This document shows positions 8,188 through 17,530 of a stretch of DNA of 64,000 bases, one piece after another (the first letter of the stretch is position 1; every line of letters starts with the position of its first letter). The stretch is from JBBRHQ01 sp963781345 (GTDB lineage: Bacteria; Actinomycetota; Thermoleophilia; Solirubrobacterales; 70-9). A program made the position numbers and the translations under genes. The stretch is from NCBI GenBank assembly GCA_963781345.1, contig CAWAFQ010000007.1:182044-246043 (forward strand). The letters are read 5' to 3'. The notes beneath the pieces are model-generated. The model saw only the letters and a program-made list of their open reading frames with translations. It had not been told where the DNA came from and made no database searches.

Positions 8188-11100
8188 TCAGGCCGCAGCG
8201 CCCTGTCGCTGCCACCCGACCCTGTGCACGGTGTGGGTCCCGGCGAGGCCCTTGAGCTCGAGCTCGCGGCTCTCGCTGAAATCGATCCCCTCCTCGACCC
8301 CGCACTGGTCGTGGAGCGCCTCTGAGACGAGGATCTCGCCGCCGCGCGCCTGGGCGGCGATCCGCGCCGCGAGGATCACGTTGCGGCCGAAGAAGTCGCC
8401 CTCCTCGGCGATCGCCACGCCGGTGTGGAGGCCGATCCGCACCCGGATCCGCTCGTCCGGGCGCTCGGTGGCTCGCTCCTCGAAGGCGCGCTGGACCTCG
8501 ATCGCGCAGCGAAGCGCCCCGACCGGGCTCGGGAAGGCGAGCATGAAGCCGTCGCCCTGGTTCTTGACCTCATAGCCCCCGTAGGAGCCGAGCTTCTCGC
8601 GGAAGATCGAGTTGTGGTCGCGCAGGACCTCGAGCCAGCGCTCGTCGCCGAGGCGCTCGGTCATCGCGGTCGAGCTCTCGATGTCGCTGAAGAGGATCGT
8701 GACGCTGCCGTCGGGTGCGGCGTAGGAGCGGATGTCGGGGCGTTCGTGCTCGACGACGCCGATGACGTCGTCGATGGTGCTGTCGACGTCGATGTCGCTG
8801 AGGCCCTGGGCCTCGAGCTTCAGCGCCAGGGCGCGCTCCGAGGTCCCGGCCATGCGCAGCCTCTGGCCGGCGTCGAGAGAGGTGTCGAGCAACTCGGCGG
8901 CGCGCTCGCGGTCGCCCTCGGCCCGGCGCCCGAGCAGGACCCGCGCCAGGTCGATCGAGGACTCAGCCATGAACGGTCGGTCCCCCATCCGGCGCGATGT
9001 CGCTATCGCCTCCTCGTAGTCGGAGATCGCGGTCTCCGAATCGCCGGCGGTCTCTGCGGCGAGAGCGAGGCAGCGCGACACGGGCCCGCGGGCGGCGGCG
9101 GAGCGGCCGGCGACGACGACCAGGCCCCGGTAGGGCTCCATCCGCTCGCGCAGAGCACTCGCGCGCTCGGCATCGCCGAGGTGGAAGGCGGCCTCGGTGA
9201 GGAGCGCCGTGGCGATCGGCCACTGCGCGTCCTGGGGGATCCCTGAGAAGTCGTCCTCGGCCAGCTGCTCGAATTCGGGGCGGGCCTCCTCGACCCGCCC
9301 CAGCTCCGAGAGCACGGCGGCCTTGGCGACGCTCCAGGCCCGTACCGCCGGGTAGCGCTTCGAGATCGCCTCGACCGTGTCTGCGATCTCGGCAAGGCGC
9401 CCCTGCTGGCGGTAGATGGTCAGCGCCTGAATCGCGAAGAACTGCTGCGCCAGCGGCTCCCCGGCGCGCTCGCCCCCGGCCCGGGCCTCCAGCGCCAGCT
9501 CCTCCGCCTCCTCGAAGTGGCCGTCGATCATCGCCCGCATCCCGCGCAGCAGCGGGATGTGCCAGAGGAAGCTCGGCTGGCGCAGCTCGGTCGCCAGGCG
9601 CACGTATGAGTCGAGGTCGCGGTCGACGGCGGGGATCTCGCCGAGCGCGAGGTGGTTGTTGAGCCGCAGCACGTGCGACCGCGCCTCGAGCTCGCGGTCC
9701 CCGACCTTGCGAGCCAGCGCGATTATCTCGGTGTTGGCCTCGACCCCCCTGCGCGCGGCGTCGGGGCTGATGTCGATGAAGTTGGCGCGGCTGAGCACGT
9801 GGGCGAGGGTTCCCTCGTCACCGAGGCGCCTCGCCATCGCGATCGCCTCGGCGTGAAGGTCGGCGGAGCGGCCCTGGGGATCGATCCAGTAGTAGATCTG
9901 GGCGAGCCAGGAGAGCAGGATCGCCCGCGGGGGGCTGTCGCCGGGCCCGACGGCCCCGAGCGCCGCCTCGATCAGGGCGACGATCTTCTCGTCGAAGCGC
10001 CCGACCTCAGCCGTGAAGGAGACGCCAACCGCCGCCCTCGTCATCAGCTCGGGGTCACCGAGCTTCCCCGCCTCATCGGCGGCCGCCTCCAGCGTCTCGC
10101 GAGCCTCGCCGAAGTGGCCGCCCCTCATCCGGCTCTCGCCCAGTGCCAGCAGCAGCCCGCAGCGGCGACGGCGGTCGATCCCGGCGAGCGCCCCCGCCTC
10201 CAGCGCCCGCTCGTAGTGCTCGGCCGCCTCCTCGTAGCCGAGCTGCCCGCTCGCCTGCGCCGCCGCCCTCTCGGCGTAGTCGACCGCCTTCGCCGGATCC
10301 CCGGCGGCGGCGGCCTCGTTGTAGTGGTGGGCCAACTCGGCCAGGCGGCGGTCGGTGCGCCCGGGCTCGGCCGCATAGAGCTCCTCCAGAGTCGCGGCTA
10401 TACGGCTGTGGAGAACCGGGCGCTGCGCCGCACTCAGCTCCTCATAGAGGGTCTCGCGCACCAGCGCATGGGCGAACCTGTAGCGACCGTCGTCGCGCCG
10501 CTCGTCGAGGAACTGGGCCTCGACGGCCTCGTTGAGAGCGTCGTCGAGTTCTGCCCGCTCGAGGTCGACGATTCGGGCGAGGGCCTCGGAGTCGAAGTCA
10601 CGCCCGATCGCAGCGGCGGTGCGGAGCACCTCGTTCGCCGCCGGGGAGAGCCGGTCGAGGCGGCGCCCGACGACGTCTCGCACGCCCTGCGGGATCGTCA
10701 TCGCTCCACCGCCGCCGTCGAGGCGCCCCTCGCTGGCGAGCAGGCGCACGACCTCGCCGACGAAGAAGGGGTTTCCCTCGGTCTGGCGGTGGACCTCGGC
10801 GATCAGCTCGGCCGGCGCATCGGCGCCCGTCGAGCGCCGCACGTAGCTGGCGATGTCGTCCTCGGCAAGTCCGCGCAGCACGACCCTGTCCGAGCGCTCG
10901 AGGCCGGAGAGGTCGCCGAGGACCCGAGCGAGGGGATGGTGGCGGCCGAGCTCGACATCGCGGTAGGTGCCGACGAGCAGCAGCGAGGACGCCGAAAGAC
11001 CGCGGGCGATGAACTCGAGCAGAAGAAGCGACGGCTCATCGGCCCAGTGGAGGTCGTCGAGGACGACGACGAGCGGACGCGAGGCAGAGGCGTTGGTGAG

Positions 11101-12525
11101 GAAGGCGGAGATCGCGTCGAAGAGCCTGAAGCGGGCCTGTTCGCTCTCGGCCGTATCAGGGGCGGCGTCGCCGATCCGCTCGGCCAGCTCAGGGACCACC
11201 CGGGCGATCTCGGGGGCGCCGGCTCCCATCTCCCAGGCGAGCGCGACGGGGTCGGCCTCGCGGACGTAGGAGCGGATCGCCTGCACCCAGGGCCAGTAGG
11301 GCGGTGCGCCCTCGCCCTCGTGGCAGCGGCCCCAGTGGACGTTGGCGCCCCGCAGGCGGGCGTAGGTCGCAACCTCCTCGGCGGTTCTCGTCTTGCCGAT
11401 GCCCGGCTCACCGGCGAGCAGCACGAGCTGGGCGCGGCCCCCGAGGGCGTCGTCGGCGTCGTCGCGCAGCTCCGAGAGCTCGGTGTCGCGACCGACGAAG
11501 ACACCCCCCGCGAGTCCGTCGAGTGGGTTCTCGGGGCTCTCCGGCTCAGCGGTCGGGCGCGGTGGAGCGTCGCGGATCTGCTCGAGGCGCTCGCGCACCA
11601 CGGCGGCCGACTGCGGCCGATCCTGCGCCGACTTCGCCAGCAGCTCGGAGATCAGATGGTCGAGCTCGGGCCCGACGTCGGGGTTGCGGCGGCCGGCGGC
11701 CACCGGCTCGGCGCTGAGGTGCTGGCCGATCACCGAGACCGCGTCGGAGCCGGTGAAGGGAGGCCGCCCGCAGACCATCTCGTAGAGAAGCGCTCCGAGC
11801 GAGTAGAGGTCCGAGCGGGGCCCGGTCGAGCGCCCGAGCGCCTGCTCGGGTGGAAGGTAGGCGACAGTGCCGACGAGGCTCCCGCCGCGACCGGGGCCGG
11901 TCGCCGCGAGCCCGAAGTCGCCGAGAAGGGCGCGGCCGTCCTCGTCGAGCCAGACGTTGGCGGGCTTGAGGTCGCGGTGGACGATCCCGCACGAGTGCGC
12001 GTGCTCGAGTGCGCGGCAGACGTCGATCCCGATCCGCAGCGCCCGCTCGACCTCGAGCATGCCGTCGGCGGCGGCGGCGAGCTGACCCTTGACGTCTCCG
12101 CCGGCCATGTAGGGGCTGACGATGTAGGGGCGACCACCCTGCTCCCCGGTCTCGAGCACGGGCACGAGGTGGGGGTGGGAGCCGAGGCGCTCCATCGCGT
12201 GCATCTCGCGCCTGGCGCGAGCCATCGCGGCCTCGCCGAGCCCCGCCGTCTCGAACAGGGCCACGGCGACGTCGCGGCCTGACGCTGACTCGTCGTGGGC
12301 GAGGTAGACGTCCTTGCGGCCGCCGCGGCCGAGGAGGCTGACCATCTCGAGGTGCCCCCCAACTCTTTCGGGCACGCCGTCCGGGAGCGCGGTGCTCTGG
12401 GGCGCCTGCGGCGGTGCCGCGGCACCGCCGTCCGCCTGGAGCTCCGGCTGCTCGAGCCTCGTCCCGCAGGAATCGCAGAACGTCGCCTCGTCCCGATTCT
12501 GGTTACCGCATGAAGGGCAGCGCAT
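8188..12525 (-). CDS. Zinc-ribbon/protein kinase/AAA/TPR/class III cyclase fusion
   Basis: A 1445-residue signalling giant. In order: a zinc ribbon CPSCGNQN...FCDSC (residues 3-20); a Ser/Thr kinase domain (about 58-318) with HRDLKPAN (183-190) and DFG (203-205); an AAA/STAND ATPase with Walker A GEPGIGKT (372-379) and Walker B VVVLDDLHWAD (about 486-495); a long TPR-like helical region; and a class III nucleotide cyclase from 1272. The usual kinase lysine (VAIK) is Ala89 in VAVA, while a Lys sits in the glycine loop (GRGGRKDV, Lys71). The cyclase keeps metal Asp1281 and Asp1325, adenine-type Lys1321 and Asp1377, and Arg1388, but has Ile1384 where the transition-state Asn is expected. An AGGGAAG ribosome site precedes the ATG. 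Signal and output are unknown. Confidence 0.93.
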   Translation of the reverse strand: MRCPSCGNQNRDEATFCDSCGTRLEQPELQADGGAAAPPQAPQSTALPDGVPERVGGHLEMVSLLGRGGRKDVYLAHDESASGRDVAVALFETAGLGEAAMARARREMHAMERLGSHPHLVPVLETGEQGGRPYIVSPYMAGGDVKGQLAAAADGMLEVERALRIGIDVCRALEHAHSCGIVHRDLKPANVWLDEDGRALLGDFGLAATGPGRGGSLVGTVAYLPPEQALGRSTGPRSDLYSLGALLYEMVCGRPPFTGSDAVSVIGQHLSAEPVAAGRRNPDVGPELDHLISELLAKSAQDRPQSAAVVRERLEQIRDAPPRPTAEPESPENPLDGLAGGVFVGRDTELSELRDDADDALGGRAQLVLLAGEPGIGKTRTAEEVATYARLRGANVHWGRCHEGEGAPPYWPWVQAIRSYVREADPVALAWEMGAGAPEIARVVPELAERIGDAAPDTAESEQARFRLFDAISAFLTNASASRPLVVVLDDLHWADEPSLLLLEFIARGLSASSLLLVGTYRDVELGRHHPLARVLGDLSGLERSDRVVLRGLAEDDIASYVRRSTGADAPAELIAEVHRQTEGNPFFVGEVVRLLASEGRLDGGGGAMTIPQGVRDVVGRRLDRLSPAANEVLRTAAAIGRDFDSEALARIVDLERAELDDALNEAVEAQFLDERRDDGRYRFAHALVRETLYEELSAAQRPVLHSRIAATLEELYAAEPGRTDRRLAELAHHYNEAAAAGDPAKAVDYAERAAAQASGQLGYEEAAEHYERALEAGALAGIDRRRRCGLLLALGESRMRGGHFGEARETLEAAADEAGKLGDPELMTRAAVGVSFTAEVGRFDEKIVALIEAALGAVGPGDSPPRAILLSWLAQIYYWIDPQGRSADLHAEAIAMARRLGDEGTLAHVLSRANFIDISPDAARRGVEANTEIIALARKVGDRELEARSHVLRLNNHLALGEIPAVDRDLDSYVRLATELRQPSFLWHIPLLRGMRAMIDGHFEEAEELALEARAGGERAGEPLAQQFFAIQALTIYRQQGRLAEIADTVEAISKRYPAVRAWSVAKAAVLSELGRVEEARPEFEQLAEDDFSGIPQDAQWPIATALLTEAAFHLGDAERASALRERMEPYRGLVVVAGRSAAARGPVSRCLALAAETAGDSETAISDYEEAIATSRRMGDRPFMAESSIDLARVLLGRRAEGDRERAAELLDTSLDAGQRLRMAGTSERALALKLEAQGLSDIDVDSTIDDVIGVVEHERPDIRSYAAPDGSVTILFSDIESSTAMTERLGDERWLEVLRDHNSIFREKLGSYGGYEVKNQGDGFMLAFPSPVGALRCAIEVQRAFEERATERPDERIRVRIGLHTGVAIAEEGDFFGRNVILAARIAAQARGGEILVSEALHDQCGVEEGIDFSESRELELKGLAGTHTVHRVGWQRQGAAA

Positions 12526-12597
12526 CGTCTTCCCTCATTCTGGCGCGCCCGGGGATCGGGCGCCCGATCGCCGCTCGCTGCCATAGTTTGCGCGCTG

Positions 12598-14940
12598 ATG
12601 ATCGGGACCTATGCCTCGGCGGCGCTGATATGCGCCGCTTCGCTTCTGGTGGGGCGAGCGATTCTCGCGGCGAGCGGCCGCGATCGCTGGTCCTGGCTCG
12701 AGCCCGCGGTCGGTTTCGGCGCCGTGATCTCGGTCGCCGGGATCCTCGCCCGGCTGCCCGGGGCGGGGACGACGGCGACGCTCGGCCTGGTCGTGCTGAT
12801 CGCCGTGTCGCTGCTGACGCTGCGGATGCCGTACCGCCTCGACGGCGCCGTCGCCGGCGGCGCCGCGGTCGCGATCGTCCTCGTCGCGGTCCTCTCGATC
12901 CCATTCGCGATCAGCGGCCGCTGGGGCCTGCTCGGAGTCGGCTTCAACAACGACCTCGGCCTCCACCTGGCCTGGAGCGAGTGGCTGCGCAGCGGCTTCG
13001 GACCGAAGCCCGACGCCGGCTACCCGCTCGGCCCCCACGGTGTCGCCATCGCCACCGCGGCCTTCCCGAAGATAGGCCTCGGGCAGGCTTTCATCGGTGA
13101 GGTCCTTGCAATCACCATTCTCACCGGCCTCACCGCGCTCGCAGCGCTCGGCAACCTCGGCCCCGCTCGCCGCACCCTCGCCGCGGTGCTGGTCGCGGTG
13201 CCCTACCTCGCGGCCTCCTACTTCGCCCAGGCCGCGTTCAAGGAGACGGCCGAGGCCCTGTTCGTGCTCGCCTTCGCGATCGCGCTGCCCTGGGTCTCCC
13301 CGCTGCCGGCCGGGGGGAGGGAGCGGTTGCGCATGCTCGCCCCGCTCGGCGTTCTCGCAGCCGGGATCTTCTTCTCCTACAGCTTCGCCGGACTCGCCTG
13401 GCCGCTCGCGATCACGCTGCTCTGGAGCCTGACCCTGCCGCAGGTTCGCCGTGCACTGGCCCCGCGTTCGATCCTGCGGTTCCTCGCCCGGCCGGCGACA
13501 CTCGCCTGGATCGCGGGGCTCGCGGTGGCGGCGGCGGTCCTCGCCTTCGTCGGGCCCTTCGGCTTTGCCAGCGGCTTCAACAAGGTCGCCGGCAGCAACA
13601 CCTACGGCCCGGTCTCGCCGGCGGAGGCGCTCGGTGTCTGGCCCGCCGCCAACTACAGGCTCGACGCCGCCGGCGGCGCGCCCCTGGCGGGCCTGGCGGT
13701 CGCCGTCGCCCTGCTGGCGGTGGCGCTCGGCGTCCTCTGGTGGGCCCGCCGGGGCGAGCTAGCGGTTCCCGCGGCACTGACTGCGTGCGTGCTCCTCTAC
13801 CTCGTCTCGTTGCCGTTCAGCGGCGACTACTCGCGGGCGAAGGCACTGATGATCGCCTCGCCGCTGGCGATGCTGATCGCCTCGCGAGCACTGCTCGCCG
13901 GGCCCGGAGACGGCTGGCGCAGCTCGGTCACCCGGGGCCGCCTGGCCCGGGCCGGCTGGGGGGCGCTTGCGGTCACCTTCTTTGCCGGGGCCGTCTACTC
14001 GACCCTGCTCGTGCTGCGCGAGGCGCCCGTGGGTCCGCCTGGCCACGGCGCCGAGCTGAGCGCCTTCGTCCCGGAGCTGCGCGGGAAGGCGGTCCTCTAC
14101 GCCGGCCAGGACCGCTTTGCCGCCTACGAGCTCCTCGGGTCCGACTCCGACGTTCCGCTGGTCGAGTTCCCCGATCCCGATGTCGTCCAGAGCCCGACGA
14201 AGCCGTTCGACACGGGTAACGCCTACAGCCCAATCGATTTCGACTCCTTCACCTACGGCACGCTCAACCACCACAGCTTCGTGATCACGAGCTCCGCGGC
14301 GTGGAACAGCCAGGCGCCTGCGAACTTCCGAATCGCCGGTCGCACCCCCTCGTTCATCCTCTGGGAGCGCGGGCCGAAGACGCCCGAGAACCGCCAGACG
14401 CTGCTCGAGGGAACCGAGCCGGCGGTGCCGGTGGACTGCACCGCGCCCGAGCTGCGGATCTTCGCCGCCCACGGCGGGCTCGCCTCGCTCTTCCCAACCC
14501 CGGTGGTCGCGCCCAAGGACCTCTGGGACAACGGCCCGATCCTCGACACCGGTGAGAGCACCTCGCAGGCCCTGAAGCTGCCGGCGGGGCGCTGGCGACT
14601 CTCGATCCAGTACTTCTCCCCGGTCGGGCTGACGCTCAGCGCCCCCGGCTTCACCCAGCCACTGAAGCCGGCCCTCGACGGCCAGCGCCCGAACACGATC
14701 AGCCTCGCCAACGACGGCCAGTACTGGCCCGCCGGCGAGATCACGACGAAGACCGCGGCCACCGTGCGCTTCACCGTCAGCGCTGCCGAGGCCAGCACCC
14801 TTCAGAAGTTGACCGGGTACAACGGCCAGTCCTACGTTGGACGGCTGATCGCGCTGCCGGCGAAGCCGCACCGGACCCTTCCGCTGCGCCAGGCGTGCGG
14901 GCGCTGGCTCGACTGGTATGCCGGCGACGCCGCGCCCTGA
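12598..14940 (+). CDS. Large polytopic membrane protein, GT-C-like
   Basis: A 780-residue protein with about 12-14 hydrophobic segments in the first 500 residues, then a soluble C-terminal part rich in beta structure (about 500-780). Between early spans it has a conserved-looking acidic loop, GFNNDLGLHLAWSEWL (about 118-133), followed by YPLGPHGVAIATA. An acid-bearing first loop followed by helices and an extracytoplasmic tail is the layout of GT-C glycosyltransferases that use lipid-linked sugars, so a cell-envelope transferase is my inference. No family signature is certain. The gene is divergent from the kinase giant with only 72 bases between, so a shared promoter region is likely. The ATG start leads straight into the first span. 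Confidence 0.6.
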   Translation: MIGTYASAALICAASLLVGRAILAASGRDRWSWLEPAVGFGAVISVAGILARLPGAGTTATLGLVVLIAVSLLTLRMPYRLDGAVAGGAAVAIVLVAVLSIPFAISGRWGLLGVGFNNDLGLHLAWSEWLRSGFGPKPDAGYPLGPHGVAIATAAFPKIGLGQAFIGEVLAITILTGLTALAALGNLGPARRTLAAVLVAVPYLAASYFAQAAFKETAEALFVLAFAIALPWVSPLPAGGRERLRMLAPLGVLAAGIFFSYSFAGLAWPLAITLLWSLTLPQVRRALAPRSILRFLARPATLAWIAGLAVAAAVLAFVGPFGFASGFNKVAGSNTYGPVSPAEALGVWPAANYRLDAAGGAPLAGLAVAVALLAVALGVLWWARRGELAVPAALTACVLLYLVSLPFSGDYSRAKALMIASPLAMLIASRALLAGPGDGWRSSVTRGRLARAGWGALAVTFFAGAVYSTLLVLREAPVGPPGHGAELSAFVPELRGKAVLYAGQDRFAAYELLGSDSDVPLVEFPDPDVVQSPTKPFDTGNAYSPIDFDSFTYGTLNHHSFVITSSAAWNSQAPANFRIAGRTPSFILWERGPKTPENRQTLLEGTEPAVPVDCTAPELRIFAAHGGLASLFPTPVVAPKDLWDNGPILDTGESTSQALKLPAGRWRLSIQYFSPVGLTLSAPGFTQPLKPALDGQRPNTISLANDGQYWPAGEITTKTAATVRFTVSAAEASTLQKLTGYNGQSYVGRLIALPAKPHRTLPLRQACGRWLDWYAGDAAP

Positions 14941-15002
14941 GGAAGCGGAGCGCCGGCGGCCGCTTTGATGCCGATCTTCTTGCGCTCGCCGGCTGCGGAA
15001 GT

Positions 15003-15042
15003 TTGCGTGGTTTCAGGGGCTATGGGCCCCGAAACCACGCAA
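15003..15042. repeat. Long near-perfect hairpin
   Basis: Arms TTGCGTGGTTTC and GAAACCACGCAA are perfectly complementary (12 bp) and extend through GGGGC/GCCCC (one bulged A), with a 5-base loop. It lies 62 bases after the membrane-protein gene and 58 bases from the cydB stop, between converging genes. There is no T-run, so it is not a textbook intrinsic terminator, but it could still stop transcription from both sides. Confidence 0.65.
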
Positions 15043-15099
15043 GCGATGTTTCCGGCGGCGGGCAGAACACCTCTCGCCACATCCTGTGGTCAGGACGGG

Positions 15100-16123
15100 T
15101 TACTCGCTTGATTCGCCGACCAGGTCGCGCTGACTGAGGACGTATAGGAGCGCGAGCGACGGAAGCACCAGGATCGCCGCGATGACGAAGACGATCAGGA
15201 CCGTGGTCAGGGTGGGCTCGGGCGCGGCGGCGGCGTCGATCTTGAGGCGTGGTCGGGCAGCAGGTAGGGGAATTGGGCGACCCCCCAGCCCCAGATCACC
15301 GCAACCACCGCGAGGCCGGCGAGCGGGCGAACCAGGCCGTGGTGCTCTCGGCGGACCAGCAGCACCAGGACCGCCACACCGCACAGCGCCGAGAGGATGA
15401 CCAGCGGCAGGGCGTCACCGGTGAGCCAGGCGGTCGTAGACGAAGCGCGCGTTCTAGCGCATGTCGATCAGCCCGGCCACCCCGGCGGCGCCGGCGACGA
15501 TCGCGGCCACGAGCGCGCGGCGCGTGAAGTAGCGCTCGAGGTCGTCTTCACCCGCCCTGCGGGCGTCGCCGACAAGGAACACGGCCGCCAGGTAGGCGCT
15601 GGTGGCGACGAACATCAGCCCCGATAGAAAGCGGAGCCGGTTGCAGCCAGCTCGAGATCGAGATCGCCGTCTCCCGACGCCGGGACGTTGCCGGTCGCGA
15701 TCGCGCCGACCACCGCGCCCATGAAGAACGGCGTCAGCACGGAGGAGACCGCGAAGGTCGCGCCCGCCGCACGGCGCGGCCGCCGAGGCTCTCGATCTCC
15801 TTGCGGAAGGCGAATCCCGTGCCGCGCGCGACGATCCCGACCGCGGCCAGCGCCAGCGGGATGTAGAGGGTCGACATGATCGCGCTGAAGGCCGGCGGGG
15901 AAGGCGGTCCAGAGGACGACGAGGATGAAGATCAGCCAGACGTGGTTGGCCTCCCAGACCGGGGTCAGGGAGCGCTGGATCAGCGCCCGCGGGCGCGCTC
16001 CCCTTCTCGGCGTCTCCGGCGATCAGGTCCCAGAAGCCGCGCGCCGAAGTCGGCGCCGCCGAAGAGCGCGTAGAAGGTGGCGCCGACCCAGAGGATCGCG
16101 GCGGCGATGTCGGCCTTGCTCAT
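15100..16123 (-). pseudogene. cydB: Cytochrome bd oxidase subunit II, frameshifted
   Basis: CydB is the membrane subunit II of cytochrome bd quinol oxidase. The start MSKADIAAAILWVGATFYAL and the end LLYVLSQRDLVGESSE are both present, and between them I can follow the whole protein (ADFGAGFWDLIAGDAEKG, VWEANHVWLIFILVVLW, AFSAIMSTLYIPLALA, TFAVSSVLTPFFMGAVVGA, ISSWLQPAPLSIG, GDALPLVILSALCGVAVLV). Doing so needs about seven single-base frame changes, and there is one in-frame TAG near 15455 (R-stop-NARFVYDRL). Total span, about 341 codons, is normal. The ATG overlaps the cydA stop as ATGA. It is either a decayed gene or, more likely given the intact motifs, poor consensus sequence. Confidence 0.8.
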
Positions 16124-17528
16124 CGCTCCCGCCTATTCTCGGCGGGGACCGGCGGCGAGTACGGGGTGCCCTCGTCGGGCTCCGGTCCGGCCCCGCCCTC
16201 GCGCCAGCGCCTCGCCATCCCCCGCAGGATCAGGATCGCGACGGTACCGACGACGCGTAGAGCAGCAGCACGCCGACGAAGCTGTACCAGACGACCCTCG
16301 CCGGGCGTGACGGCGTCGCGGTCCGCATGTAGCCCTGGACGATCCAGGGCTGGCGGCCCACCTCGGTGCACGATCCAGCCCGAACCACAGGGTGAGCACC
16401 GCGGCCGCGCCACAGACCGAGATGATTCGCAGGAACCAGACGGTCTTCGGGATATCGCGCCGCCGCCACCAGACGAAGGCGAAGCCATGCACCGAGCGCG
16501 ATGAAGGCCGAGCCGACGCCGACCATGAAGTCGAAGGAGAGGTGCAGGAGCGTGTTCGCCGGGGGCCGGTCTTGGGCGGGAAGGCGTCGAGACCGGTGAC
16601 CTTGGTGTGGTGCGAACGCCGACCAGGATCGAGTCGAGGCCGGGGATTGGGATCGCCCCCTTGACCCCCTCGTGGTGCAGATGCCGCCCAGGTACTCGGT
16701 CTGGTCGCTCCCGGTCTTGTGGATGCACTCCATCCCGGCGAACTTCGCGGGCTGGTTGTCGGCGACCGCCCTCGCGGCGGTGTCGCCGACCAGGAACTGC
16801 ATCGGTGGAGCGTCAGCGCGATGGTCAGTGGTATCAGCAGGCCGAGCCGGTGGTGGCGATCGCGCCTTCCCCTCAGCATCCCCGACCGCGTAGACCGAGG
16901 CGATCAGCATCCCGGTGACGATGTAGGCGGCGAGGATCATGTGCGGGACCTCGTACCCCGTCGCCGGGTTGAAGAGGATCTTCGAGCGGGGCGGTGTCGA
17001 CGACCTTGCCAGCGGCGTCCAGCGTGAAGCCCTGCGGCTGGTTCATCCACGAGTTGGCGGCGACGACCGAGAAGGCGCCACCGATCCCGGTGATGAACAT
17101 CGGCACCCCGGACCAGAAATGGGCCCAGCCGCTTCGAGCCGCTTCCAGCCGTAGAGGTAGATCGCGAGGAAGATCGCCTCGGTGAAGAAGAAGATGCCCT
17201 CGATCGCGAAGGCGACGCCGAAGGCGCTGCCGAAGCGCTCCATGAAGCGCGGCCAGAGCAGCCCGAACTCGAAGGTCAGCACCGTGCCGGTGACGGCGCC
17301 GACCGCGAAGGTGACCGCCATCATCTTCGACCAGCGCTTCGCCAGCTCCATCGCGTCGGCGTCGCCGCGCTTGAGCCCGATGTAGAGAGCGATCAGGATC
17401 ATTGCCGGGAAGGCGACGCCGAGGCAGGAGAGAACGATGTGGAAGCCGAGGGTGAAGGCCATCTGCTCGCGCGCGGCGAGCAGGTTGGAGGCGGATGCGG
17501 CGAGCGGGAGGGCGTCGAGCAGCGGCAT
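16120..17528 (-). pseudogene. cydA: Cytochrome bd oxidase subunit I, frameshifted
   Basis: CydA carries the hemes and the quinol site of cytochrome bd. The first 130 residues are intact (LLAAREQMAFTLGFHIVLSC, with the heme-ligand His, then FGLLWPRFMERFGSAFGVAFAIEG). After about 17130 the protein continues only by changing frame about nine times: GAFSVVAANSWMNQPQGF, MILAAYIVTGMLIASVYAVG, PMQFLVGDTAARAVADNQPA, IPIPGLDSILVG, HLSFDFMVGVGSAFIALGAW, then the hallmark GRQPW (as VGRQPWIVQGYMRTAT). The span of about 469 codons fits the short-Q-loop type. It is upstream of and overlapping cydB. No cydC or cydD is nearby. Confidence 0.8.
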
Positions 17529-17530
17529 GG

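Noticed and set aside
9652..12282. 876-codon plus-strand frame opposite the kinase/cyclase giant
   Set aside because: Antisense shadow of a high-GC coding region; no domain recognisable, while the opposite strand has complete motifs.
15003..15042. Intrinsic terminator for cydB
   Set aside because: The stem is strong but has no T-run and serves converging genes; I list it as a hairpin instead of a confirmed terminator.
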